Assembly (NCBI RefSeq): GCF_003075035.1
Contig: NZ_QCZE01000001.1
Coordinates: 816,187 to 880,186 of the forward strand
Direction of reading: 5' to 3'
Source of the DNA: Zobellella maritima
GTDB lineage: Bacteria > Pseudomonadota > Gammaproteobacteria > Enterobacterales > Aeromonadaceae
DNA: 64,000 nt
Position numbers and translations under genes: made by a program. The notes below the pieces were generated by a model. That model saw only the letters and a program-made list of their open reading frames with translations. It made no database searches and had not been told where the DNA came from. The first letter of the stretch is position 1, and each line of letters starts with the position of its first letter. This document shows positions 1-7,694 of this stretch, piece by piece.

Positions 1-26
1 GTATTTATTGGTTATTGATAATATCG

Positions 27-1970
27 TTATACTTCTTCGGCTGGATGTGCACCATCATGACGATATGATTTAGGTAGCAAAACTTTATATACGACACTCA
101 GGATAAGTAGGGCCGAAATCGTAGTAACCCAGCTCGGATAAATGGCCATTCCAATAGGGAGAAGCCATAAGCACCAAGAGTAATTATCTTTACCAAATAC
201 CGGCTGGGCAGCAAAGAAAGATGCCGCTGAAAGAGTGAAACCTACGCCGGAGGCAACACCCAGAGCAATCGCCTGAACGCCACCATTACCTAACAACCCC
301 GGATAAACCAACAACAGCATAGGGATCACATAGGCTGCTCCTCCTAATCGCAGAGTATAAGCGGCTACGCGCCCCCAAGGCTCTTTGCTAATCATCGCAG
401 ATACGAATACCGCCACGCAAACCGGCGGAGTAACAACCGACAAAGCTGCATAGTAGAGCACAAACAGGTGCACAGCCAGCGGATCGATACCCAGCTGGAT
501 GAGAGCCGGTGCAAAAACGGCTGCGACCAGTACATAAGCAGCCGACGTAGGGAGACCCATACCAGCAATCAGACATACGATGGCCATGATAATCGCAATG
601 AGCCAGGTATTGCCCTGTCCAAGCTCTAGGATGGCACCAGTAATTGCAACCCCAATGCCTGTCAGATTCACCATGGCAACAAAGACCTGGGCAGCAATTA
701 ACAGGATGCCCACAATCAATATGCCGCGGCCTCCATCTTCCAGGGCGCGTATCAGGGTTTTACCTATTACCCGCCATTGGATTCCCTCACTACGGCTGGC
801 CACCACATAGGCAATAATGATTCCTATCATGCCAAAGCAGGCCGTGAGTCCGATGGAATTCCCCTGCACAATGCCGATGGCAAGACCTAGTGCAGCACAA
901 ACAATCGGGGACAACCGACGCCAGTTAAGTGCAGACCGCCAATCAGGCAGCTCCTCATCAGACACTTGACCAAGATTACGGCGCTTGGCGATCAGGTGAA
1001 CGCTGGTAAAAATACCTATATATAACAGGATGGCAGGGATTAATGCTGATAGGGCAATTTTCCAGTAATTTTCTCCGACGAGTTCAGCCATCACAAAGGC
1101 GGCTGTACCCATAATTGGCGGCGCCAGTTGTCCACCTGTTGAGGCAATGGCTTCAACACCACCTGCAAACGCGGCGGGATACTTCAGACGTTTCATTAAG
1201 GGAATGGTAAAATTACCCGTGGTGGCGACATTGGCGACCGAACTACCACTGATAGTTCCAAACAGACCGGAGGCAACGGTTGCAATCTTGGCTGCACCAC
1301 CGGGAGAACGGCCACCTGCCCGTGCTGAAAGATCGAAAAATGTCTGTCCTGCTCCTGTATGAAGTAAAAGGCTACCAAACAGTACAAAGGCCGCCAGAGT
1401 AGTGGAAGCGATACCTACCAGCATTCCCCAAAGCCCACGATCAGAAAGTAATATAATCTCGGAAATGTAGTCTATATCGAACCCCCGATGACCAAAGGCA
1501 CCGGGAATTAAGTCGCCAAAGTAAGCATAAACGATGGCTGAACCAACCAATATTGGAAAGAGCGGACTGGTTGTTCGGCGAGCAAGTTCAAGTATAACGA
1601 GCAGAGTACCAAGCCCGAGATAGATATCAATATCTTCGGCGAACGGCTGTTCATTCATGATGACATCAAAGTTAATGATAATATAGGTCGTTGTCGTTAC
1701 TACAATTAGACCTGCACTGAAATCCAGTAATATGCCAAGCATCCGCCAACTCTTGCCTTGTCCTAATGGATACATAAGCAGGCCAAGAATGGTGACCATA
1801 GACACGAAGAGCGATCGCTGTATCAGCGTCTCGAACGCACCATAAAAAGATGTATAGAATACGAAGCAACCAATCATTATTGCAACTGCTGCTGCCGATA
1901 ACTCTTTGAACGGCAATAAAGATGAACTATTCGTATGATCCTGTGTGGCTTGGGAGATATTTTGAGACAT
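27..1970 (-). CDS. TRAP transporter fused permease (DctQM, 4TM/12TM)
   Basis: Membrane component of a tripartite ATP-independent periplasmic (TRAP) importer, with the small 4-TM and large 12-TM permeases fused in one chain, as is usual for TAXI-type systems. The protein is hydrophobic throughout; the large-subunit region carries Gly-rich segments typical of DctM such as GLFGTISGSSVANVATTG and MGLPTSAAYVLVA. The longest reading frame starts at 2039, but I prefer the ATG at 1970 (MSQNISQ) because it has GAGAG just upstream and the preceding 23 residues do not look like family sequence; this gives about 647 residues. The binding protein lies directly upstream on the same strand, with a long hairpin between them. 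The pair should import an organic acid; the substrate cannot be read from sequence. Composition is more AT-rich than the right half of the window. Confidence 0.93.
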   Translation of the reverse strand: MSQNISQATQDHTNSSSLLPFKELSAAAVAIMIGCFVFYTSFYGAFETLIQRSLFVSMVTILGLLMYPLGQGKSWRMLGILLDFSAGLIVVTTTTYIIINFDVIMNEQPFAEDIDIYLGLGTLLVILELARRTTSPLFPILVGSAIVYAYFGDLIPGAFGHRGFDIDYISEIILLSDRGLWGMLVGIASTTLAAFVLFGSLLLHTGAGQTFFDLSARAGGRSPGGAAKIATVASGLFGTISGSSVANVATTGNFTIPLMKRLKYPAAFAGGVEAIASTGGQLAPPIMGTAAFVMAELVGENYWKIALSALIPAILLYIGIFTSVHLIAKRRNLGQVSDEELPDWRSALNWRRLSPIVCAALGLAIGIVQGNSIGLTACFGMIGIIIAYVVASRSEGIQWRVIGKTLIRALEDGGRGILIVGILLIAAQVFVAMVNLTGIGVAITGAILELGQGNTWLIAIIMAIVCLIAGMGLPTSAAYVLVAAVFAPALIQLGIDPLAVHLFVLYYAALSVVTPPVCVAVFVSAMISKEPWGRVAAYTLRLGGAAYVIPMLLLVYPGLLGNGGVQAIALGVASGVGFTLSAASFFAAQPVFGKDNYSWCLWLLPIGMAIYPSWVTTISALLILSVVYKVLLPKSYRHDGAHPAEEV

Positions 1971-2005
1971 AGGCACTCTCTGAAGGTGTAATGCAATATA
2001 AAATA

Positions 2006-2043
2006 AGCTGTGATATCGAACTGATACTTTCGATATCACAGCT
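2006..2043 (-). other. Intergenic hairpin between TRAP binding protein and permease genes
   Basis: A perfect 15-bp inverted repeat, AGCTGTGATATCGAA at 2006-2020 and its complement at 2029-2043, encloses an 8-nt loop. It lies after the stop codon of the binding-protein gene and 36 bp before the permease start. There is no long T-run, so I read it as an RNA-stabilising or attenuating hairpin that would raise binding-protein over permease expression, a common arrangement in binding-protein operons. Alternatively it may be a protein-binding palindrome. Confidence 0.7.
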
Positions 2044-2057
2044 ATGTGCCAATCGGG

Positions 2058-3014
2058 TTAACGCAGACGTTCCGGTACGTTCAACCCTATTTCTTCAAAA
2101 TAACGAATGGCTCCTGGATGCAGGGGGGAGGTTGCATACTTAAGTGTCAATTCAGCCAGGTTCTGACCTTTTACATCGGCATAGGCTGCTGCCTGCTCGA
2201 CCTTGTCTTCCATAACGGCTTTGACAATATTGTATGCAGTCTCATCATCAAGTTCGGGAGATGCCGCAACACCGATCATGAACCCCCACGTAGAGTATGG
2301 TCCACTGTGTTCCATTTCCCCTCCCGGCATTTCTACGATGGATAATTCCGGCAGTTTTTCAACGATCAATTGTTCTTGTGCATCAGTGAGACCCAAAACC
2401 TGGACCGGTGTAAAGGTAGCAATATCGGTGGTAAGCGCATCAAACTTGGTGCCGACCGCCGATTTGACGAAACCGATGGCCCGATTATCCTTTATCGCTG
2501 CTGCCAGCTCTCCGTTGGAGCCGCGTTTCCAATTCGGCTTAATGCCCATAAGTTCGAGAACTTCCAGTGATGTAGACTCTGTCGAAGAGCCTCGCTGACC
2601 AGGTCCCAGTTCCTTGCCTTCGAGCTCGGCAATGGTACTCACCCCACTGTCACGTCTGACTACAACATTTTGTGGTGCCAGGCTGTAAGCCCATAGTAGT
2701 TTTGACTCTATGGGGCGCCCTTCAAAAGATTTAACGCCATTGTATGCCTGATAAAGAGTGCTGGTTGTTACCAAACCGATATCGAGCTGGTTACGAGCCA
2801 TCCGTTTTAGGTTATCCACAGTTGCACCGGTTTCAACAACCGATGCCTGGTAGTCGGGATACGCTTTGTTGACCACTTTTACTAGAGAAGCAAAGTAGGC
2901 GTAATGGGCCGACTGAGAGTTAGTGGCACCAAAAGCCAATCGCTCTTCTGCCAATGCCTGGCCGGCAACTAGCAAGCCTATGGCACCCGCAAGAGTTAAT
3001 GCTTTTTTATACAT
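2058..3014 (-). CDS. TAXI-family TRAP transporter solute-binding protein
   Basis: Periplasmic receptor of the TRAP importer encoded just downstream. The 318-residue product begins with a Sec signal peptide (MYKKALTLAGAIGLLVAGQALA) and continues with the TAXI fold: a lobe starting FGATNSQSAHY, then DIGLVTTSTLYQAYNG and PGQRGSSTES, which are typical ligand-contact loops of the family. The length matches other TAXI proteins (about 310-330). It is the first gene of a two-gene operon (TAXI, then fused permease). About 100 bp upstream is a copy of the TGCATNCGTA motif shared by the left-arm transcription units, hinting at co-regulation. The ligand is unknown; characterised TAXI proteins mostly bind carboxylates such as glutamate or 2-oxoglutarate. 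Confidence 0.92.
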   Translation of the reverse strand: MYKKALTLAGAIGLLVAGQALAEERLAFGATNSQSAHYAYFASLVKVVNKAYPDYQASVVETGATVDNLKRMARNQLDIGLVTTSTLYQAYNGVKSFEGRPIESKLLWAYSLAPQNVVVRRDSGVSTIAELEGKELGPGQRGSSTESTSLEVLELMGIKPNWKRGSNGELAAAIKDNRAIGFVKSAVGTKFDALTTDIATFTPVQVLGLTDAQEQLIVEKLPELSIVEMPGGEMEHSGPYSTWGFMIGVAASPELDDETAYNIVKAVMEDKVEQAAAYADVKGQNLAELTLKYATSPLHPGAIRYFEEIGLNVPERLR

Positions 3015-3105
3015 CGATATCGCTCCTTGATGGAATAGTTATATATGCAGCGTCCATTACCACCCTGAGTCGCAGTAGGGCGCGCAGAGTGTAAAATAAT
3101 GGTTA

Positions 3106-3124
3106 TGCATGCGTATTCATTTTT
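3106..3124. promoter_or_regulatory. Copy 1 of the shared TGCATNCGTA upstream motif
   Basis: TGCATGCGTATTCATTTTT lies about 90 bp upstream of the TAXI gene start. It matches the motif repeated at 3851, 6201 and 7587 (consensus TGCATNCGTAGTANNTTTT) except that the GTA repeat reads GTATTC. This copy is the least certain of the well-matching ones, since its target gene points the other way (minus strand). It could be an AraC or sigma-factor binding site. Confidence 0.4.
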
Positions 3125-3361
3125 AGCTCAATTTAAGCGACAGTCAAGGTAAAATAAGCTACAGACCTAATATTGTGATGACTGCAGCATCAATTTTTGC
3201 GGTACCCACTTTTAGCATTAGGCACTGATTCCTAAATCAGGGCACATCTGTCTTACCCATGATCCGCCCTGTCAACGAACGGAATCAGCAGTTGAGGCAT
3301 GAGAAAGGCACAACACACTGCTGTTTGTGGCCAGCGATGAGCTGACCAATAATGCCGTGGT

Positions 3362-3662
3362 GCTGACGCCTCATCCAGATCTGCAAAGCCGATGATGGCA
3401 TGAGGGTCGTGTTCGGGGTTTTGCTCGGCAACGGCCTGCAACCATTTGGTCTCGGCAACCGGATCGCCCATGGCGCCATCGGCCTGGACATGCACTGAGG
3501 TGCTGACGAACGATATCTCACTGATATTCTTTGACCAGATAATCCCGCTGAGTGGGTGAGGGGTCGCCGAAGGGCTTGGGGGTCCCCTTATCCTTGAGCC
3601 ATTTGTAGTCCAGTGTTTCCAGTTGCCAGAGAAAATAATGGCTATCAACCAAAGGATGCAGC
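3362..3662 (-). pseudogene. Remnant of an amidohydrolase gene (second copy of the gene at 5096-6052)
   Basis: About 300 bp on the minus strand are clearly homologous to the N-terminal third of the intact amidohydrolase at 5096-6052. Both encode SVHVQADGA, DPV.ET.WLQA and PHAI.G.A.LD. The upstream part (DYKWLKD.G..KPFGDP) is in another frame, so there is a frameshift near 3535, and homology stops abruptly near 3362, where the remaining two thirds should be. There is no start codon in register. It is therefore a truncated, frameshifted duplicate, left from a duplication that also included the 5' regulatory region (see 3819-3870). Flanking sequence (3125-3361 and 3663-3818) contains nothing else I can recognise. 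Confidence 0.85.
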
Positions 3663-3818
3663 TGATTCCAGGAAGTGTCTGATTTATTGTGGTGAGGGTT
3701 GTTTATTTGGGTCTAATGCAAAGCTTCCTGGGCTTCTTTTGGATGAATGTAGACCGATTTATTGCCTTGGCCTAAAGCCCTTCAGGAGGAGATGTCAACT
3801 GTCTTTGTAACTCAAGTG

Positions 3819-3870
3819 TTATTAAAAGGTTATCATTCTTGTGGCTAGATTGCATTCGTAGTACCTTTTG
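3819..3870 (+). promoter_or_regulatory. Conserved 52-bp regulatory block upstream of the RraA-like gene
   Basis: The segment begins GTTATTAAAAGGTTATCAT and ends with TGCATTCGTAGTACCTTTTG at 3851-3870. It closely matches 6169-6220 upstream of the ABC ATPase gene, in the same orientation and with the same internal spacing. The spacing of two conserved blocks (AAGGTTATCAT.CTTGT and TGCATTCGTAGTAC) resembles a regulator half-site pair or an activator site plus promoter. The block ends about 60 bp before the RraA-like start. Confidence 0.65.
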
Positions 3871-3929
3871 TTGAGTGAGTTCCGTGAGCCTGAACACTGC
3901 TGAGTTTAACTTCAAAAGGGATAACTGAA

Positions 3930-4649
3930 ATGTCTGATGCAATTGCAAGCCATCCCCTCATAGAGACCGAGATGCTGGAGTATCTTCGTCAATATGATAC
4001 CCCGACGATCTGTAATGCGCTGGATATCGCAATGCCGGAAAAGTCGCGTTTGACTGGCTTTACCCGTACCCAATTCGTCGCTTTAGATTCTGACTTGCCG
4101 CCCATAGTGGGTTATGCACGAACGGCCATGATCAGGTCGACAAGCCCATTTTGCCCGGCCGAAAAACGTGCCAAGGCGTTGGAGTATTATGAATATACGT
4201 CCAACGGAGTAGGGCCGACAATTGTTGTGGTTCAGGATATCGATGCTAATCCAGGGCTTGGCGCTCACTGGGGGGAAGTGCACACTGCGCTACATCAGAA
4301 GCTCGGCTCTGTCGGCGCGATAACCAATGGTTCGTTCCGGGATATTGATGACAGTGCCAGGGGTTTTCAGGACCTGGGCGGAAGTATAAACCCCAGCCAT
4401 GCTTACGTGCATGTGGTCGATTACGGGGGCGAAGTCGAGATATTTGGTATGAACGTCAAGCATGGTGACTTACTGCATGCGGACAAGCATGGCGCCGCCG
4501 TCATCCCTTTCGAGGCGGTGCACAAGCTGCCGGCTGCAATTAAGACCATTGCTGCGCGAGAGAAAGTGATACTGGATGCGATCAAGGATCCGGATTTTGA
4601 TATTGAGATGCTGAAGCAAGCGGTTGGTAAATCGGCTGAAATTCACTAA
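3930..4649 (+). CDS. RraA-family protein (possible 4-hydroxy-4-methyl-2-oxoglutarate/oxaloacetate-type aldolase)
   Basis: A 239-residue RraA/MenG-like protein. The family includes the RNase E regulator RraA and class II aldolases acting on 4-carboxy-4-hydroxy-2-oxoadipate and HMG. Visible family features are the substrate/metal loop GSVGAITNGSFRDIDD, with the Arg-Asp pair that binds substrate and metal in the aldolases, and the C-terminal GDLLHADKHGAAVIP segment. An N-terminal stretch ATICNAL-like (DTPTICNALDIA) is also typical. AAGGG lies 10 nt before the ATG. Because its neighbours are an amidohydrolase and a hydroxyacid dehydrogenase remnant, an aldolase or decarboxylase role in sugar-acid or ring-cleavage-type catabolism is more likely than RNase E inhibition. 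The substrate is unknown. Confidence 0.87.
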   Translation: MSDAIASHPLIETEMLEYLRQYDTPTICNALDIAMPEKSRLTGFTRTQFVALDSDLPPIVGYARTAMIRSTSPFCPAEKRAKALEYYEYTSNGVGPTIVVVQDIDANPGLGAHWGEVHTALHQKLGSVGAITNGSFRDIDDSARGFQDLGGSINPSHAYVHVVDYGGEVEIFGMNVKHGDLLHADKHGAAVIPFEAVHKLPAAIKTIAAREKVILDAIKDPDFDIEMLKQAVGKSAEIH

Positions 4650-4718
4650 ACCTGATCGCCCATAGTTTGGATGTCAAAAGCGGCCAGTGGGGACAATCAG
4701 GACAGTTCTGTTTTTTCA

Positions 4719-4912
4719 ATCATCCGATAAGGGATCTGGTGGGCAGCCGGCTGGGTATTATCGGAGAGGGCATTCTGGGTCAGCACATGACCAAGATTGG
4801 TCGCGCCCTGGGTATGGACGTTGTGTTTTCAGCTCACAAGGGGCGATACGATATGGGGCCCGAATTCATGCCTTTCGAGGAGGTGTTGGCCAGCTGCGAT
4901 ATTATTATGTAA
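4719..4912 (+). pseudogene. Fragment of a D-isomer-specific 2-hydroxyacid dehydrogenase
   Basis: About 60 codons match the NAD-binding segment of 2-hydroxyacid dehydrogenases: the Rossmann motif GIIGEGILGQHMTKIGRALGM, followed by DVVFSAHKG and FEEVLASCDII. The frame ends at a TAA right after CDIIM, where the family continues with the LH.PLT motif. In-frame sequence beyond the stop gives LHHKSEPET after two stop codons, which may be the decayed continuation. The N-terminal substrate domain and the catalytic Arg/Glu/His are absent. It is therefore a remnant, probably once part of the same catabolic operon as the RraA-like gene 70 bp upstream. Confidence 0.75.
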
Positions 4913-5057
4913 ACATCCCTATTTTAGTTACATCACAAATCAGAGCCGGAAACGCCCCTCCCTAAAGGGCATGATGTGGAGTCAGTGGCAAGCGGCAAGT
5001 TTTGAGCCAAAACGCTTGCTGGCGGGTACAGTGTGTTGCTGTTCCTAACTTGCCGGG

Positions 5058-5093
5058 AAAATATCCTGCGGTAGTTTCACCGCAGGATATTTT
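5058..5093. terminator. Bidirectional-type terminator hairpin
   Basis: A perfect 14-bp inverted repeat: AAAATATCCTGCGG (5058-5071), an 8-nt loop, and CCGCAGGATATTTT (5080-5093). The stem is flanked by A/T on both sides. It sits 3 bp from the end of the minus-strand amidohydrolase gene, and would also stop plus-strand transcription arriving from the RraA unit. Confidence 0.85.
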
Positions 5094-5095
5094 CT

Positions 5096-6052
5096 TCAGA
5101 TGCGATAAAATCGCTCGGCATTGGCTGCCAATATATTGGTTTGTTCGTCTGTGCTCAGTTGCAGCAATTGGCGACGGTAGCTCTCCATCACCTGATCGTA
5201 GCTTGCGCTCAGGCTGTCCACCGGAAAATTCGAGCCCACCATTACCCGTTTGCTGCCGAACAGTTCCAGCAGGGTGTCGGTGACAAAGCTTAGTCGTTGC
5301 TCATTCCAATGCCGGTCGAACATGCCCAGGCCGGACATCTTGACGTACACCTGTTCTAGTTCTGCCAGTAAGCTTAGGGAGTATTTCCAGGCTGCCAATC
5401 CAACGGGGCTTTGATCCCAGGGGCTGCCGGCATGGTCGATGACCACCGGTACGTCCGGGTGTTGCTCCAGGAAACGGGCGGCCTGTTGCATCTGGTGGGG
5501 ATAGAGCTGCAGGTCAAAGCTCAGCCCTAGCGGGGCGAGTTTGGCAAAGTTGTGGCGCCAGGTGGGTGAGTCCAGATACTCTTTTGCTGTAAAGGACAGC
5601 CGGCTGTCGGGATGATGACTCAAGATCTGCCGTATGCCCCGCATATTCCGATGCTGGCAATGGCGTTGCAGTACGTCTTCCGCCGATGCGTCATCCAGGT
5701 TTGCATAGCCGACGATGGCGTGGGGGAAGGGATCCGGGTGTCGGTCGGCAATGGCCTGCAGCCAGGCGGTTTCGGTGACCGGATCCGTGATGGCGCCATC
5801 GGCCTGGACATGAACGGATTTGATGACATGCTGACTGGCGATATCTCGCCGATATTCCTCGATCAGATAGTCCCGCTGAATGGGTGTGGGGTCGCCAAAA
5901 GGCTTGAGGGCTCCCTCATCCTTGAGCCATTTGTAGTCCAGGGCATCGAGTTGCCAGAGATGATGATGGCTGTCCACCAGGGGCAGCAGTGCCGTTGGGG
6001 AATGAACGGCTGCGTCATGGTGTTCGTGGTTGGCTTCGTGGGTCTGGTGCAT
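5096..6052 (-). CDS. Amidohydrolase-superfamily protein (COG3618 / LigI-like lactonase or hydrolase)
   Basis: A TIM-barrel metal-dependent hydrolase, related to 2-pyrone-4,6-dicarboxylate lactonase LigI and L-fuconolactonase-like enzymes. After a His-rich leader the barrel opens with the HxH motif LVDSHHHLW. Later strands give SVHVQAD, VVIDHAG and RVMVGSNFPVD. The last position is usually GSD or GTD with the catalytic Asp; here it reads GSN, with Asp three residues later, as in a subset of the family. The ATG at 6052 (MHQTHEAN, 318 residues) is preferred over the upstream frame start at 6118, since AAGGA lies 13 nt upstream and the extra residues are unlike the family. Upstream is the divergent regulatory region of the ABC ATPase gene. 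It probably hydrolyses a lactone intermediate of the left-arm pathway. Confidence 0.88.
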   Translation of the reverse strand: MHQTHEANHEHHDAAVHSPTALLPLVDSHHHLWQLDALDYKWLKDEGALKPFGDPTPIQRDYLIEEYRRDIASQHVIKSVHVQADGAITDPVTETAWLQAIADRHPDPFPHAIVGYANLDDASAEDVLQRHCQHRNMRGIRQILSHHPDSRLSFTAKEYLDSPTWRHNFAKLAPLGLSFDLQLYPHQMQQAARFLEQHPDVPVVIDHAGSPWDQSPVGLAAWKYSLSLLAELEQVYVKMSGLGMFDRHWNEQRLSFVTDTLLELFGSKRVMVGSNFPVDSLSASYDQVMESYRRQLLQLSTDEQTNILAANAERFYRI

Positions 6053-6168
6053 GATTTTATATGGTTCCTTGCCAAGTGAATGTCGGTGATACACGGCAGA
6101 TACAGGCTGTTCTAGCATGATTGGTCAGATGCCAGGGGATAGCTGGAACAGCGCTTGTATGACAATCG

Positions 6169-6220
6169 TTATTCAAAGGTTATCATCCTTGTAGTCGTTT
6201 TGCATTCGTAGTACATTTTG
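6169..6220 (+). promoter_or_regulatory. Conserved 52-bp regulatory block upstream of the ABC ATPase gene
   Basis: Starts GTTATTCAAAGGTTATCAT and ends TGCATTCGTAGTACATTTTG at 6201-6220, matching 3819-3870 with a few substitutions. It lies in the 407-bp gap between the amidohydrolase (minus) and the ABC ATPase (plus). The rest of that gap (6221-6459) holds no recognisable gene; an in-frame upstream extension of the ATPase exists but has no ribosome-binding site and no similarity to the family. Confidence 0.65.
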
Positions 6221-6459
6221 ACCGTGGTAAATAACCGAGTGGTTACTGACCGGTGCAGAACGCCGCCATTCCCATTCGATTACAAACTGCTAAACCGGGC
6301 AAGGCTACTATAGGCAGGGCGGTTATAGCGGGCAGCCCTCGTACGGGATATCAACAGACAGTCGGGTCCGTGAAACTGCTGAATGATCGCATGATGTGGT
6401 CGACAAACCAGCGGGTTCATGGAGTGCTAAGGACGCAACAAACAGGACAGGAGGCTCCA

Positions 6460-7551
6460 ATGGCGAGCATTACCCTCAAAAACGTAACCAAGCAATGGGG
6501 TGATTTCATTGCGGTAAAAGACCTGACGCTGGAAATACAGGACAAGGAGTTCCTGGTGCTGCTTGGACCTTCAGGCTGTGGCAAGACCACCACCATGCGG
6601 ATGATTGCCGGTCTGGAAGATCCGGATGGTGGTGATGTCTGCATCGGCGGTCGGCGGGTCAACGATCTGGAACCCAAGGATCGTGATGTGGCTATGGTCT
6701 TCCAGAGTTACGCTTTGTACCCGCAGATGACGGTGCTGGAGAATATCGCCTTTCCCCTCAAAATCCGTGGCATGGGCAAGGAAGAACGCAAAGAAAAGGC
6801 CATGAAGGCAGCCGAGATGGTCGAGCTTGGCAACTTGCTGGAGCGTCGTCCGCGCGAGCTTTCCGGTGGCCAGCGCCAGCGAGTGGCGTTGGCTCGCGCC
6901 ATCGTGCGTCAGCCGGCGGTGTTTCTGATGGACGAACCCCTGTCGAATCTGGACGCCAAGCTGCGGGGCACCATGCGGGCCCAGCTGAAACACTTGCAGC
7001 ATGAGCTGGCAACTACCACCGTCTACGTAACCCATGATCAGATTGAGGCCATGACGCTGGCGAGCCGGATTGCGGTGATCAACAAGGGGGTTATCCAGCA
7101 GCTGGGCACACCCGAGACCATTTACAACGATCCGGCCAACCTGTTTGTGGCGACCTTTATTGGCTCTCCTCCCATGAATATCGTTCGGGGCTCGATGGAA
7201 AAGGGCGGCTTTATCGGGCCTGGCATGGCGGTGGCCGATGTCTCATCTGGCTCTAATACTGATGTCTATCTCGGGGTGCGGCCGGAAGATCTGGAGGTGG
7301 TGCCGGCTGGAACAGGGCAGATCAATGCGCCTATCTACTCGTTGGAGCTGACCGGGGAGTCCACCATGGTGACTGTGCGGGTGGGGGATGATTTCGTGAC
7401 GGCGCGTACCGACCGGTATTTTCGTCAGGATATCAATACCGAGATCGGCATCAGGATAGACCCGTCCAAGGCGTATATTTTCGATGCCAAGACCGAGCAG
7501 CGGATCCGTAGAGAAAGCCCTGTTGTCAGCGATATCCGGGCCCGTGCCTAA
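6460..7551 (+). CDS. ABC carbohydrate importer ATP-binding protein (MalK/UgpC-like)
   Basis: ATPase of a CUT1-type sugar or polyol importer. It has Walker A GPSGCGKTT at residues 36-44, Q-loop MVFQSYALYPQ, signature LSGGQRQRVALARA, Walker B VFLMDEPLSNLD, and the switch His in YVTHDQ. The C-terminal part has the OB-fold regulatory domain with YLGVRPEDLEVV. At 363 residues it has the normal family length. The ATG at 6460 is chosen because AGGAGG lies 7 nt upstream and MASITLKNVTK is a canonical N-terminus. Its cognate binding protein and two permeases are not adjacent but begin 4.3 kb downstream at 11864 in the same orientation; no other ATPase of this type is in the window, so they presumably form one transporter. 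Confidence 0.95.
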   Translation: MASITLKNVTKQWGDFIAVKDLTLEIQDKEFLVLLGPSGCGKTTTMRMIAGLEDPDGGDVCIGGRRVNDLEPKDRDVAMVFQSYALYPQMTVLENIAFPLKIRGMGKEERKEKAMKAAEMVELGNLLERRPRELSGGQRQRVALARAIVRQPAVFLMDEPLSNLDAKLRGTMRAQLKHLQHELATTTVYVTHDQIEAMTLASRIAVINKGVIQQLGTPETIYNDPANLFVATFIGSPPMNIVRGSMEKGGFIGPGMAVADVSSGSNTDVYLGVRPEDLEVVPAGTGQINAPIYSLELTGESTMVTVRVGDDFVTARTDRYFRQDINTEIGIRIDPSKAYIFDAKTEQRIRRESPVVSDIRARA

Positions 7552-7586
7552 TCCCGGTGGGAGAGGCGCAGCACCCATGACTGGAG

Positions 7587-7605
7587 TGCATGCGTAGTAT
7601 TTTAT
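7587..7605 (+). promoter_or_regulatory. Copy of the shared TGCATNCGTAGTA motif upstream of the MetE-like gene
   Basis: TGCATGCGTAGTATTTTAT matches the core found at 3851 and 6201 (TGCATTCGTAGTAC.TTTT). It lies about 90 bp before the start of the methionine-synthase-like gene and just after the ABC ATPase stop, suggesting that the downstream genes have their own regulated promoter. Confidence 0.55.
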
Positions 7606-7694
7606 ATCGATAAATGTTGCGTTGAAGGTCTGACGGGGCAGCGGATGTTGCTCCCGATATGTATCAGCCACGCTTGGAACAGAGACTGCAGAGG

